A stretch of DNA of 64,000 bases. Origin: Ceriagrion tenellum. Its lineage: Eukaryota; Arthropoda; Insecta; Odonata; Coenagrionidae. Shown here piece after piece: positions 23,335 through 34,866 of the stretch (the stretch's first letter is position 1; the number at the start of each line of letters is the position of its first letter). The stretch is taken from the NCBI GenBank assembly GCA_963169105.1, contig OY720636.1:71288123-71352122 (forward strand), read 5' to 3'. The notes below the pieces were generated by a model. The model was not told where the DNA came from, made no database searches, and worked only from the letters and a program-made list of their open reading frames with translations. The position numbers and the translations under genes are program-made.

Positions 23335-24559
23335 ACTTGATGCGATTATATTTCCGATTGATTTTTTTGCTTTTTGCTATTACACATATGTAGAGGCTAT
23401 ATTTTCCTTCGCTTTATACCGAGAAGAAACAGAAATTTCGAATTTAATTCGAAGAAGTTTCGAATCGAAACATGAAGGCACCGAAGCTGGAAACTTGTCT
23501 CAGCAAAATACTGGGAATTTATACATGTAAAAATAGTTTTCTCCTCAGAAAAAGCCGTTACTCTTGAAAATTAGGCATGTAGTGAATTCTAAAAATCGCT
23601 GCAAAGCTTGAGGCAATCCATGGATTACCAGAAAAGTAACTGGAGATACCAATAGTCTCCCGAGGTCACGAAAAAAAACGTATTATATGAAAGTTTGACG
23701 AAAAAGTACATTTTTAGGACATCAGTTAAAAGTCGTTACCCATAACGTAAAACTATCAGCCGCGTAATAATTAAATGCATTAATTGCAGAAAAATATCGC
23801 ACATATCTTTATAAATTGAAATGATTTTCCAGACTGTACCGATGGTAGGTACTTAGGACCGGCCCTCTCAGTTAACAAGTGAAAAAACGGTGTAAAAAGG
23901 TTCTCAGGGATTTGATCCTGCTTCCTAATCCAGAAGATTTATCTCAACACTAATGAAAATAGGCATATTAATTGGCATAACATAAATATAACGTTTGAAA
24001 CAACCATCACTATACACGTAAAGTAACAGTTTTTCATATGGTGTTCGGTAGTGCATGTTTAGGATATACACACCTTTAGTGCTATGGATCATCCTTGAAG
24101 CTGTACTTTCCGTGCATCGACAAACTATGCTTCGAAGTTGATTGGAGCACGAAGAAATCTGCAAAGTATATTTCTTTACAAACTTAACAATGAAACCGGA
24201 CAAAGAAAGTAAATGAGTTCCTGTTTTTTCTTGTTAAAAGTCGGATATTCGTATTTTTGGTAGAACACTCTCATGCTCCATGCAATAACACTTTTGAGGT
24301 GTTATACGGATCGTGTCACGGATTGTGGTTTTCGAACGCTTTTTAATGATATGGACAATGAGGTCGAATACCGTACGATTTTTTTTCTAAAAATGTAATA
24401 TATTATTATATACACGTAACTGAGAAAACATGACACTGTACAATAAAATAGGATATTACAAGGAATTGGCTGTCACCGGCAATGAATGTCACTCAACGAC
24501 AATAGCAATGCACGGCATTTAATGGCAGTTTCTCTGGAACATGTCCCTCAGGATGATGC

Positions 24560-27500
24560 TCATGAACTCGTGTCCGAATGTCTTTTATGCCCTAACCCAC
24601 TGTCTTTGGCGTTTTCGTTCGCCACCTGAACGAAGGCGGCGCTCAGCTCTCCTCTCAATTGGCTCACACGCCCGCTACCTACGTCCAACATGAAGATATC
24701 TCCCTTTTCCTCCGGCTGCTCCTCCTTGGGGGCAACCAGGAGGACGACAGCCTGCTCTTCCGGCGATGCCACCTTCTCCTCGTCAAGCCATTCCCTGAAG
24801 TTCTTTCCCGAAGGATCTTTCACGAGGGCGTTCAGCCTGCCGGAGGACAAGAGGCCTTCAGCTTGCTCCTCGGCCACTGCCTCGCCTTCTGCTCGCCTTT
24901 CCCTCCCGTGACTCGGGAATCCCACCGGAGCCAACACAACAACGCTTGTCACATTTCGCCCCCTGAGTTCCGGGACATCGGGAACGGGAAATCTCTCCCC
25001 GGATATCCTAAGGGGAAGGTAACGCCGATAGCCTTCTTCTTTTTCGCCTTCCTTTGACGTTGCTACGGGGGCTAGAACTTTTGTCTCCTCCACGTCGTCT
25101 CGAATGAGGCCGTCGACTGCGCTTTCTTCAGAGCCGGGATTGTAACGAACCACCTTCATCTCAACAGCCTCCTTCTTCTTCCCTTTATTTCGGGGAGGTG
25201 CTGACACTGTCACGGGATTGTTTTCGCTGGCGGCCGGCTGTAGTCCGCTGCTGGCCAGACCACTGAGAGCCTCCGGAGGAAGAGACTCGATCGGGATGTC
25301 TCCGATCTTGTCATAATCCAGAATCTGAATGTCGGCGTTGCTGAGGATACCCGAGGAAAGAAGCTGTTGTCGAAGGTCATCCGGAATTTCGTCTGGGAGT
25401 TCTGGAATAGGTCGTTCAGTAGTTGTTGTCGTGGTGGTGGGCCCATGAGTTGAAGGATGGGGAGTAGTATTGCGTGGGGTGCTTCCGCTCCCTAAAGAGT
25501 TAATTTGCTGAGCCGTTGTATTCGGCGGTGTAGGATAATGCAAGATGGTAGTGCCGTAAGAGGGACCTGGAGTGGGAGATGGCTTTGCAGTGACAGAATT
25601 CGAATGATGGGCTGCTGGATCGGTTGATGGTATTCGCTGCTGTGGCACGTGATATTGACCAATATTGAAGTGACCATGCCCCTGAGTGCCAATACCAACA
25701 TTTTGTTGTGACTGAGCGAGCCGTTGAGGAGGGAAGGAATGTTGAATGTTATGGCTTTGATAATTCGGTAGATTCGATTGCCCCAAATTCAATGTAGTTT
25801 TGGGACCGTTTTGAATTGTTTGTTGTTGAATTGATGGTATACTGTAAGGAGAAGTTGGCTGCTGTGAACTGTGAATTCCTGATTGTTGATTACTTGAGAA
25901 TTGAGTTTGCGATGAGGGCCCTATCGGTCCCTGAGGGGAATGGGAATTCGGATGATTACGAGGAAATTGCGGTGAGTCGGGGATACCTTGGTTAGGTCTC
26001 CTATCTTGCTGAGGGATAGACAAGGAATGTCCCTTAGTCACCGGTGATTGTATCTGATGCTGCTCCAATTTAGGAATAGACTTCACGATCTCTCCGACTT
26101 GTATTGGGTTCTGCTGGGTGGGTGCTTCTGGGAACCTTCCTCCTTGATTGGGTGGAAGACGCACGAAAGGTGGGATTGATGGATTTGGGGGCGCTTGCGG
26201 AGGTCCCTGGACGTGTTGTTGTGGACCCGGAATATGTTGACGGGGTCCCTGAACATGCTGTGGGGGACGATGAATATGCTGTGGAGGGCCCTGAATATAC
26301 TGTGGTGGACCCTGAATATTCTGTTGTGGTCCTGAATGGAACGCTGGGAGTCCAGGTTTGTTAGGAGAATGGAATTGAGGCGGCGGGGGCAGTCGCTGAT
26401 ATTGCAAAGCGTGCTGTTGCTGTTTCTGCTGTTCCTGGAAATGTATCAACTGCTTCTGCTGGTGTTGCTGCGGGAAAGGTTGAATCTGCTGCTGTCTGAA
26501 ATGATTATGTTGCTGTTGTTGCAGATCTGAGTAAAATATTGGAGGGAATCCCGGGTTGCTGCGAAAACTTTGGCCACTCGAAAATGCATTGGGACCAATA
26601 GGAACGTGATTTGGAGGGGGAAGAGATCTCGGGGGACTGGAGAAAGCCCTTGAGTCGGGGGACTGTACTTCGTGTCTCGGCTGATGAGAGAACTGGTTCT
26701 GTCTGCCTTGCTCTGGTGGAGGTCCGGATTGCTGCTGATGAGGACGAGGGAAAAACCTCGTTGGCTGCTGTGCGCGGAAATGCTGCTCCGGCAACTGCCT
26801 GAAAGGTGGGACGGGGGCACCGTTTGGACCAGCCCAGGCCGGATTTGGAGCCGCGAAAGATGGTTGAGGGGCGGACTGCTCTTCCTCGACAGCCTCTGAT
26901 TCTTTCCTGTGATTTCTCTCCTCACCGAAGGAAACTCTCAGAGCCTGAGTCTGTGAGTGCGGGTGGTGAACTTGCTCGGATTCCGGACGGATAATGGCTC
27001 TCAGTGTTGTTGTCTCGATCTTTGGTGGTGGAGTGTAGAGGGGTAAAGGTGAGACGGAATGGGATCCTACACTATGCTCTTCCGCTTCTGGTATGTGTAC
27101 TGGAGGAAGGGGCTCCGGAGATACTGGAGCCTGTGCTGGTACAGGCCTATCAAATACAACACCTTCGTGTTCCCCTCCGCTCTTTCCTTTCTTCTTTTCG
27201 TATTTCACGTAGAACACCTGTACTGGCTCCCTCTGCTTGGGTTGTGATGGGATTGCTGGTAATTGTATCGGAGGAAGGCTTACATTTGACTCCTTCACTA
27301 TGATCTCGATGATCGGCTCAGGCTCCTTGAGGACGACGTATCTTGGACCATGCCCATAGTGGCCTCCGTGTAGAGCGGGTGGGCCGTAGGCTGGTGGAAG
27401 AGGATGGTAAGGATACTGAGGCGCGTGGGTCCTGCGGATGTCCCCGACTTCCGTCGGGAACGTTCTGATTGGATGTCCTCCCGATGACTTCTCCTCCGCT

Positions 27501-28033
27501 TGCTGGGATCTTAAGGTAGCCGCGCCCCCCTCCTGATCTTCCGGCAACTCTTCCTTTTCCTCATCCAGACTCTGTGGGGGCTCTTCGGGCCCCTCGGAAG
27601 CTCTCTGATCCCCCTTGTCGCCTTTTTCCTCGTCAGAGTCGACGGAATTTGCGTAAAGAGGGTCCCTCGGCGAGTACTGCACCAGGGGTTCCATCTGCAC
27701 CGCGTACGGAGGAGCCGTCTCGCCACCCACGGGTCTTCTCCTCAGCGAGAGCGGAGGGAAGTGCGGGTGATGGAGGCGAGAATGCCGAGAGGGTGGTGGG
27801 GGTGGCGGGTGCAAGTCTCCGCCGGTGGGCGAGGAGACGTGCCGGACCGTCAGAGCGGGAGTGCTGCGGTCGAAATAGTGGGGCGGGAAGGCTGGAGCCT
27901 TGGGCGATCCGTCGAGAGGCGATGAAGACTTCTTAGATGCCGGGGAGGATAGTGAAGACTGCACGGAACTCCCATACACGTCCACGGCTGACATTGATGC
28001 AACCGCGAGAAATATCAACGGTAGGGTCGCCAT
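24560..28033 (-). CDS. Secreted Pro/Gln/His-rich protein, large single coding exon
   Basis: The open frame extends to an ATG at 28075, but that part spells a 3' splice site (TTTTTGTTTCGCAG) ending at 28046, so the exon probably begins at 28045 and translation at the ATG at 28033 (1157 aa). Residues 1-21 are a signal peptide (MATLPLIFLAVASMSA...). An acidic patch lies at about 133-170, then a conserved-looking block with IIEIIVKESNVSLPP and PVQVFYVKYEKK (about 240-285) and TTTLRAIIRPESE. Residues about 390-830 are very rich in P, Q and H, including six degenerate heptads of the type QGPPQHI at about 568-610. Near 878-925 a structured, non-repetitive block (ELPDEIPDDLRQQL ... NADIQILDYDKIGDIPIESL) follows a Thr run. 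The C terminus has basic pairs (GRERR, GHKR). The architecture resembles insect extracellular or cuticle-associated proteins; the exact family is not recognised. It is convergent with the elongase. Confidence 0.8.
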   Translation of the reverse strand: MATLPLIFLAVASMSAVDVYGSSVQSSLSSPASKKSSSPLDGSPKAPAFPPHYFDRSTPALTVRHVSSPTGGDLHPPPPPPSRHSRLHHPHFPPLSLRRRPVGGETAPPYAVQMEPLVQYSPRDPLYANSVDSDEEKGDKGDQRASEGPEEPPQSLDEEKEELPEDQEGGAATLRSQQAEEKSSGGHPIRTFPTEVGDIRRTHAPQYPYHPLPPAYGPPALHGGHYGHGPRYVVLKEPEPIIEIIVKESNVSLPPIQLPAIPSQPKQREPVQVFYVKYEKKKGKSGGEHEGVVFDRPVPAQAPVSPEPLPPVHIPEAEEHSVGSHSVSPLPLYTPPPKIETTTLRAIIRPESEQVHHPHSQTQALRVSFGEERNHRKESEAVEEEQSAPQPSFAAPNPAWAGPNGAPVPPFRQLPEQHFRAQQPTRFFPRPHQQQSGPPPEQGRQNQFSHQPRHEVQSPDSRAFSSPPRSLPPPNHVPIGPNAFSSGQSFRSNPGFPPIFYSDLQQQQHNHFRQQQIQPFPQQHQQKQLIHFQEQQKQQQHALQYQRLPPPPQFHSPNKPGLPAFHSGPQQNIQGPPQYIQGPPQHIHRPPQHVQGPRQHIPGPQQHVQGPPQAPPNPSIPPFVRLPPNQGGRFPEAPTQQNPIQVGEIVKSIPKLEQHQIQSPVTKGHSLSIPQQDRRPNQGIPDSPQFPRNHPNSHSPQGPIGPSSQTQFSSNQQSGIHSSQQPTSPYSIPSIQQQTIQNGPKTTLNLGQSNLPNYQSHNIQHSFPPQRLAQSQQNVGIGTQGHGHFNIGQYHVPQQRIPSTDPAAHHSNSVTAKPSPTPGPSYGTTILHYPTPPNTTAQQINSLGSGSTPRNTTPHPSTHGPTTTTTTTERPIPELPDEIPDDLRQQLLSSGILSNADIQILDYDKIGDIPIESLPPEALSGLASSGLQPAASENNPVTVSAPPRNKGKKKEAVEMKVVRYNPGSEESAVDGLIRDDVEETKVLAPVATSKEGEKEEGYRRYLPLRISGERFPVPDVPELRGRNVTSVVVLAPVGFPSHGRERRAEGEAVAEEQAEGLLSSGRLNALVKDPSGKNFREWLDEEKVASPEEQAVVLLVAPKEEQPEEKGDIFMLDVGSGRVSQLRGELSAAFVQVANENAKDSGLGHKRHSDTSS
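26205..26330 (-). repeat. In-frame 21-bp minisatellite, six copies
   Basis: Six degenerate 21-base units code heptads such as NIQGPPQ, YIQGPPQ, HIHRPPQ and HVQGPRQ inside the secreted protein gene. Length variation here would keep the frame. Confidence 0.75.
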
Positions 28034-28045
28034 AGCGCCTGTGAC

Positions 28046-28059
28046 CTGCGAAACAAAAA
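28046..28059 (-). promoter_or_regulatory. 3' splice site before the secreted-protein exon
   Basis: On the - strand the T-rich run and CAG form a good acceptor immediately upstream of the coding exon, with only 12 bases between it and the preferred ATG. It implies at least one noncoding 5' exon at higher coordinates, not identified. Confidence 0.6.
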
Positions 28060-28544
28060 GAGATAAAAATTTCAATGCACTGACTTATAGCGGGTACAAA
28101 ACGTTGAATATAGCGATAACTACTATATATTTATGACGCATGGGGTTGCAGTTTAAAATGTGAAAAACCATTTCTCGAGCAATGAGAATAAAATTTCAAA
28201 AATGTGTACTCCAATTCCTTATCACGGTATAATATGTTACTAAATATTTATTTGATTTGACATATTAATCAGAAGGCATGGCAAGATGGATAGAGGAGGA
28301 TGCCATAACCTCTCTCTTTCCCAATAGAATGCAGGGATTGCTTAAGTTATACACAGAGCAGCCACCTTCCTTCTCAATCAGGAACAGCACCTGAACGTTA
28401 TAAGCAAAAATCACGCCATCTCATTTTTAGACGTATTCAAACCTGATTTATTAACACTGCATAGAACAAATGGTGTTTTACGCAGTCACGCGCACGGGTG
28501 CAAATACATACACCAGTAGGATGAAATTCGCCATGAATAATTAT

Positions 28545-28735
28545 TAGACTTGACCAGGATTGGAATTCAGATCTCCCACATATCACAATATGGACTTATG
28601 ACGAGAACACCTCTTCCGCATTAACCCCCGCCGAAATATGCCTTGATTTAACATGGCTAGGTAGTGTGACTAGCTAACATATCCGACCAGCATATGAGAG
28701 ATCCGAGTTCGAACTCTGGTCAATTCAAATGATTT
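28545..28735. mobile_element. Two tRNA-derived SINE heads in inverted arrangement
   Basis: On the + strand 28654-28733 has a tRNA-like organisation with an A-box-like TGGCTAGGTAGTG and a B box GAGTTCGAACTC. The reverse complement of 28547-28640 carries a related, more decayed version (ATCTGAATTCCAATCCTGGTC against ATCCGAGTTCGAACTCTGGTC). Both end in TGGTCAA.TC, so the two heads diverge from the centre. Confidence 0.45.
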
Positions 28736-28739
28736 TTTA

Positions 28740-31700
28740 CGTATAATTTTATCCCATTGGTTATTTATTGGTAATTCATGGACTCATATTTGCATATTTA
28801 TATGAAAACACGCAAGTCATAACATGTACAGCAGTTCAGCTGAATTAATTAGTAGCAATATTTGTAATTCATGCAAAAAATATGTAGTAAATACATTCCA
28901 TGAAATTAAGTGCTTGAAGCTATACTCATATAAAATGTCGATTTGAACACCAAATATGCAGCGATTTCCTGCTCATCTTTTTAAGTCCTGGTAAAGAAAC
29001 CCAAGATGCTGACGATGCACTGCTGAAAGAAGCATGTCTCCCTAACGTGGAAAAAAGTAACTACCGATTCGGGTAGGAAGGAAAAATTCTATCTTCGTCT
29101 ATGATTGCTACTTTATTATTTTAGATATTTGGTTGATGTGATTCCTTCAGCAAGAAGATATATGAGAAATATTTTGAGGGCATCTCCGCAGTTCCTATCC
29201 TATTCACTCAAGCATAGAAAGTTAAGTTTATGGAGATCATAGCTCATCTTTCCCATCATATGTTAAGGATAAGTGTAGCGATTATTTTCGCCCAACTGCG
29301 GGGTAAAGATCCTGATACTCAGAAGCCTCAGACTTACATTCTTCTAAGAGATGTTTGGGACGAGCGATGCAAGACAGGGTAGGAAATGCTCTTATCAGAA
29401 TCCAAAAAAAAACAAGATTTAACTGCTTATTGCTTTGTCTTCATATCTTGGTCCCTTAAACCTCGAGCCACAGAACCTCGAGCCGCATTCCAAGACACTC
29501 GAAGAGAAACGAAAAGGTGGAAATCGTTTGGCTCTGCATCCGTATGAAGGCATGAATGTCTAACCATCTAGAAACGTTATCACTATCTCTGCGGACTATT
29601 GTGACCCAACTGCGAAAGAGAAATTGAAACCTTTCAGCCGAGGTCAAAGAGATGGCGTTTTCTTGGCTCGAAGAAAACCAGCTTCGAGGCCTTAGGTACG
29701 GGTGCTCAAAATAGGGGCATTATTAATCCGCATTATCAAGAGTTTTGATGCCATATTTATACCGTGAGCCTCGATTTAGCTCCTGTCCTGATTCTCAGAT
29801 GATTCAATAAAAATATATAACTCATTAGGATACTAGAGTACATTCATTTATTCAATTACCGAAATGACAGGCACTTATACCTACCTAGTATCTGATATAA
29901 ATACCAAATTGGAAAAAAAACTCATGTTTTATCATGAGCGCGCGGAAGCATACTCGCGTCTCGATTTCGAAGAGGTTTTTATACTTGGAAGAGATTCTTG
30001 GTTTTTGGACGAGTTGATATTTGCTAAAGGACATGATCCTTCTTACAAAACCCTTCACTGATATTTTCGCGGAGGTGTTAAGAGCGAAGGCTAGTGTCTT
30101 AAATGGAGAACACAAGGTGATCTAAAAGAATTATTTACAGCAGCTGTTTTTGGTCACTTGATTGGAAAGTAGTTCTTGGGTCATAATTGGAATATTTAAG
30201 ACTCATTCTTAACCGGGATTTTAACGCGTAGGGAATAGATATAGTAATATATTTCAAGTCTGAGTAACTAGTTATGTAACTAATTACAGAACGTAGAGTC
30301 AGCTAACGAATAAGAAAATACCGGTACTATATGTTTAATATCAGATGATCTTCGACAAGAGGTGACATTGATATCGAAAGTTTACAAGTAATTCCTATGC
30401 AAAGACTAAAAAATAAACGATCATTAGGTTCAAATGTAATCATATGATTAAGTCAGAGATAAAAATGAAGCGAGAATAATCATTATAAAAATGGTACTTA
30501 AATAGAAATTGACTTTCCGCAGTGAACTCGCTCCCATTGGAACAAAATGAATTTACAGGGGCTGTTGTATTTTCAGCGTCATATAAAATCGATTACTTAC
30601 GACCTAAAAGATTGCCCAAGTCGCCATCATGAGGCATGAAATATTTACTCACATCTCTTAATATTGTGGCGAAGAAATATAATTAAATCACATAGAGCGG
30701 AAAAACCTTTTTCGGCTATTCATAAACAAATATAATCTCATTTCAGCCTCATTGTGAAGGGTGATTACGGTTGGTAAGTAAAATATATGTTGAAAATAAG
30801 GTTTGTCGTACAAATATTTTAGTTAACGAAGCAGGTCTACAAATTTATCTACGATTATAATGAAATTCGGTAGCAAAGCCCTAGTTTATACACAAATAAC
30901 AATCTTTCGAACAATATCGCCCCTACAGACCTCTGCGAGGTGGCATTTGATTTAAAAATTTTAGACATTCGACCTCAAGTAGTTATTAACATGTGAAAAA
31001 TGATTTTTTATTGTAAATTCTTACAATTTTATGGCAGTTTTGCATTTCCCGGGGCAACAAATTTAAAAAATTAATGGTGCGGCATTCTTTAAAAGGTGCA
31101 TCGATTATCTGTGTTTTTCACAACGTAGAGAATCCTCATATAACACTTTTCCCTTAAAATATGAAAATCTAGACAAAGTCGCCTTCTTCCCACTAAATTG
31201 TTGATTATTACAATTTCGCACAGGACACCGAACCGGAAAATAGTGCATTTTCATTTCTTTGTGCCCCATTTTATGGAAGTATATATGGATTGGGACATGT
31301 ATACAATTGTGTCCAAGTTGATGGATTATGTACGCCATAATGACTGGTATATGTTTCTGCCAACAGCACGCTGACTAAAACGAAGCCTCTGATAGCTATC
31401 CATTAAGAGCAATCGCCCCAATTTGAAATACACTGAATTAAAGAACAAATATGGACTATGGCGGAGGGAAGAAGGAAAGAGAAATTTAAGGAACACTTTC
31501 ACCGCTATTGTTCCCAAATTAATCCTTGTCTGGGCCTCCTCTCCCTTTCGACACATACCTTGGCACGACGACAATTTACCTCATCGTTTTATGATTTTAT
31601 ATTCCACCACGTACACGCCAGGTGGTTGTAACACGGCGTTCGCACTCTTGCGTTATGAGCTGGCAACTCGGTTTTTCGGCACAGCTGTCTCATGAAACAC

Positions 31701-34617
31701 TCTCTGGAAAATTTTAAGTCCTCGTCAACTGTGACAGAATAGGGCATTCACCTTGCGAATTTCGTCAAGGAGGAGAACCAAATCAGAATGTTTAACCCGT
31801 ACAACCTAAATCCCTCCACTTTATGGAGCCATGGTAGGCATCTGAAAAAGAATAAACACGAAAAATAGCAGATGTCCAGTCACTCAAATGACAGAGTGAC
31901 CGGCTAAGTAGCAGTAACAGCGTGCATAGTACATACGAGTGGCGTTCCTATAATCATCAATCACGCCTGATCATGCTATCGTGATTGTATTAGGTCCTCG
32001 GTTTATGTTGAGCATGGGTTGGAAGTCGAATTTAACTTTGATAAAAGAACAGATCCTCATCCTTGAAAGTCCAACATTATAAAATATTTGTATTAGCTTT
32101 CAGCACATAAGAATATCTCACCAAAAGAGAAAAATATTTTATTCTATCAAGTATCCAGATAAAAAAATTCGGTAAATGATTCTTCAGAAAGTGACTTCGT
32201 TCAATAAAGTACGCTAGTGTCTAAAATATCTGGTCCTAAAGCCATACGAAAGATATGGCTATTGATGTAATAGATGACGGATACCCCAAAAATATTTTTT
32301 TAACTTTTCGTATTGCTCGAAATACGCCAGCATAGTTTCTCGTTATTAAAAAATGTTTATTCTCTTGGAACTCTCCATTTATCACCCATCTCAATGGAAA
32401 AGATTTTATTCACCCAAACATTTTCAATTCGAAGGCTACTTCATGTTGTAATCAGCAAGTCACCCGAAGAGAAACTTGGATAATTTAAGAATGATTTTTA
32501 TGGGCCTGAAAAGAAGAGGAAGCTGAAGATGGAACTGAACTGGTTCTTCGGGAAACGAGGACGGGGATTAAAGGTGAACTGATGGACAACTGGTTTAGAA
32601 TGACATGGGCCACATGGTTATTCCCCGAGTTGTGTAACTTCCTCCCTGTCACCAGTGCTGTAATTACTTCCAGCAAAGTCGGCCTGGTGCAATTTATTTT
32701 TAAAAAGTATAGTGCACAATACGAATAATTATAGCAAAATAACTAATTTACCCAGCCTCGCATTAATTCTCTGTCGTAATGAACATTCTTAATTTTTTCA
32801 GTTTTACTGAACTTTTAATTTAGAAAAAATCAAGTCAAAATCTTTACCTACAATCAGCATAGAACTTTAGCCACCAACGTTTGTGTTACGTTTACCATGA
32901 GAAAAAATAAAAAGGATAAAGTTTAGATTAGTCGGAAAGCAGTGCACGCAGATGAGGAAAATTAATACGCAAGTTATTAAATACAGTAATTCGAATTTCT
33001 CAAAATCTCCAGCAATAAAACGTATAAAAATGAGAACACGCAGTTTATAATTCAAAATTCCTGTTCGACGATTATTTTCTTTTGGACACTCACACAAACC
33101 TCTCAACAGGTGTGACACATTTCTTTCGGTGAGATCTCGTAAGCGCTTCGTGACCGAGGAAGAAGTCCGGAGAAAGCAGAACGTGCGAGAACTTGGGAGG
33201 TCGAACTGGCTGATTCGTTAACTCCGGAGGCGAACGGCTTTCTTTACATAAGGATACCCCGCTCTTTCCTCTGTTGGGTATTCGATGAGTCTCTAAATAT
33301 ACCAATAAAATTACATTGACTCAAATTTTATTTTTTCAGGCTATATCACGAGGAACAATATGGCGTGAAAGAATAAAAGTATTTTTCATAGAGGCAATTT
33401 ATTGGGAAAAGCCGAGACTCCGGCCACAACGTGATTGTCTAGGTGATTTCGTAGCCGTAACGCTGGAGCCGATACTCAGGGCGGGAAAATTATATCTGTC
33501 GAACACACCAAATCTTCCTCTCTAATGTTATATCGAACTAGTTAAATTGCGCTTGAAACCAATTATGCAGGTTGGTAGAGTAAGCTGCTAAGCGCTCATA
33601 GAAAACTATCGAAAGACATATGCGTAAAGGCAGCCGCATTTGATTATATACTACAGAGTTCATTTCAGTAGGCGAAGGTGATAATGATTCCTTCTGTAAA
33701 TACTGAAGGCGCCGAAGCAATTAAAAGTGAAAGGTCACAAGCCCTTCGTGACTTTTAATGACGTAGCAGTTTTATCCACAGAGAACGGAATAAGAGATTG
33801 GGATCACGATGTTGAAATACGTAATTACTTTCTGTCTCAATCCGGAGGAATTTTTTCCCCGAAAATAGCTCAACGAGGAAATCTTCAGTGAATACAAGTC
33901 AGTATTAAAGCATTCTAAACCAGATAGCTTAAAATCAATTCAAATATTTCTTGTAACTAATTCACCTCCGCGCGTACAAACCTTTTTCGGGATTTTACTA
34001 CGCTTTCGTGATAATAATACTTTAATTTTTTTAAAGGATAGGGAAGTGAAAATATTTAAATCCCAGCAGTTACAAAATGAGGCGACTCAAAATTGAATTA
34101 TATTGGCTTTTCTGTTAGCATATATTTATACATTATCCCCGAAATGAATTATTTTAAAAACTGTGATGGGAAATCTAACACGAAATCTTGAGAAAATTCT
34201 CTCATCGGTATGCGGAAACGTTTTTTTCAAGTAGACTCGAGATAAATGGCAGAAATAACGGGAATGGATGAAATGGAAAGTCTGATCTCAATTTTCACGC
34301 AAAGGACGGGGATCATAAAACGTGATACATTTGCGATAGAGAGGGAACTGGAATTAGATATTCTATCGCTAACAGTGAATTAATGATCACAAAGAAGCCT
34401 GTCGAAGCAGGGGAAGGAAAGCAATCAAATGCGGAAAAATTCAATGTTAATGATAAAAAAACATGGAGTAATATCGTATGGGAAGGCTGATGTTGCAGTA
34501 AACAAATACGGAGTGAGTGGTAGATAAGACTCAAGAGATAAAAGATTAAATTATTAAAATATAAAGAAAAATAAGGATTCTTCCGGTAGGTTATCTCATC
34601 TGAGAGGATCATTACGT
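28740..34617. other. Long noncoding stretch
   Basis: I find no gene, tRNA or convincing element. Open frames are short and on both strands. ACCTCGAGCC is repeated at 29459 and 29474. The G+C-rich patch at 33120-33260 is isolated. Introns or regulatory DNA of the - strand secreted-protein gene could lie here. Confidence 0.4.
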
Positions 34618-34620
34618 TAA

Positions 34621-34863
34621 CCAATGGAACTCAGATCGATTTCGTCGGTTCAGCCCTGTATTGTAAACACAAGGGGCTAGTGGGATCGGTATGAGGGGCG
34701 GGCTAACTCGGCCTGCTTTCTCTGCCTGTTTGAGATTTCAAATCGATATGAACCGATTTAATCAAATTTCATTAGATTTCGCATTGGTAAACCAGGCAAT
34801 CCAGGTTGGCTGGCTTAGAATGTTCAGATAAGTCCAAGTTCATATCGATCTGAGTTCGATTGG
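34621..34863. mobile_element. MITE with TAA target duplication (Harbinger/Tourist-like)
   Basis: The left end at 34621-34644 and right end at 34841-34863 are inverted repeats matching at about 21 of 24 positions (CCAATSGAACTCAGATCGAT). TAA flanks both sides (34618-34620 and 34864-34866). The 243-bp body has no coding capacity. A 3-bp TAA duplication is typical of PIF/Harbinger elements; the assignment to that superfamily is inference. Confidence 0.6.
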
Positions 34864-34866
34864 TAA

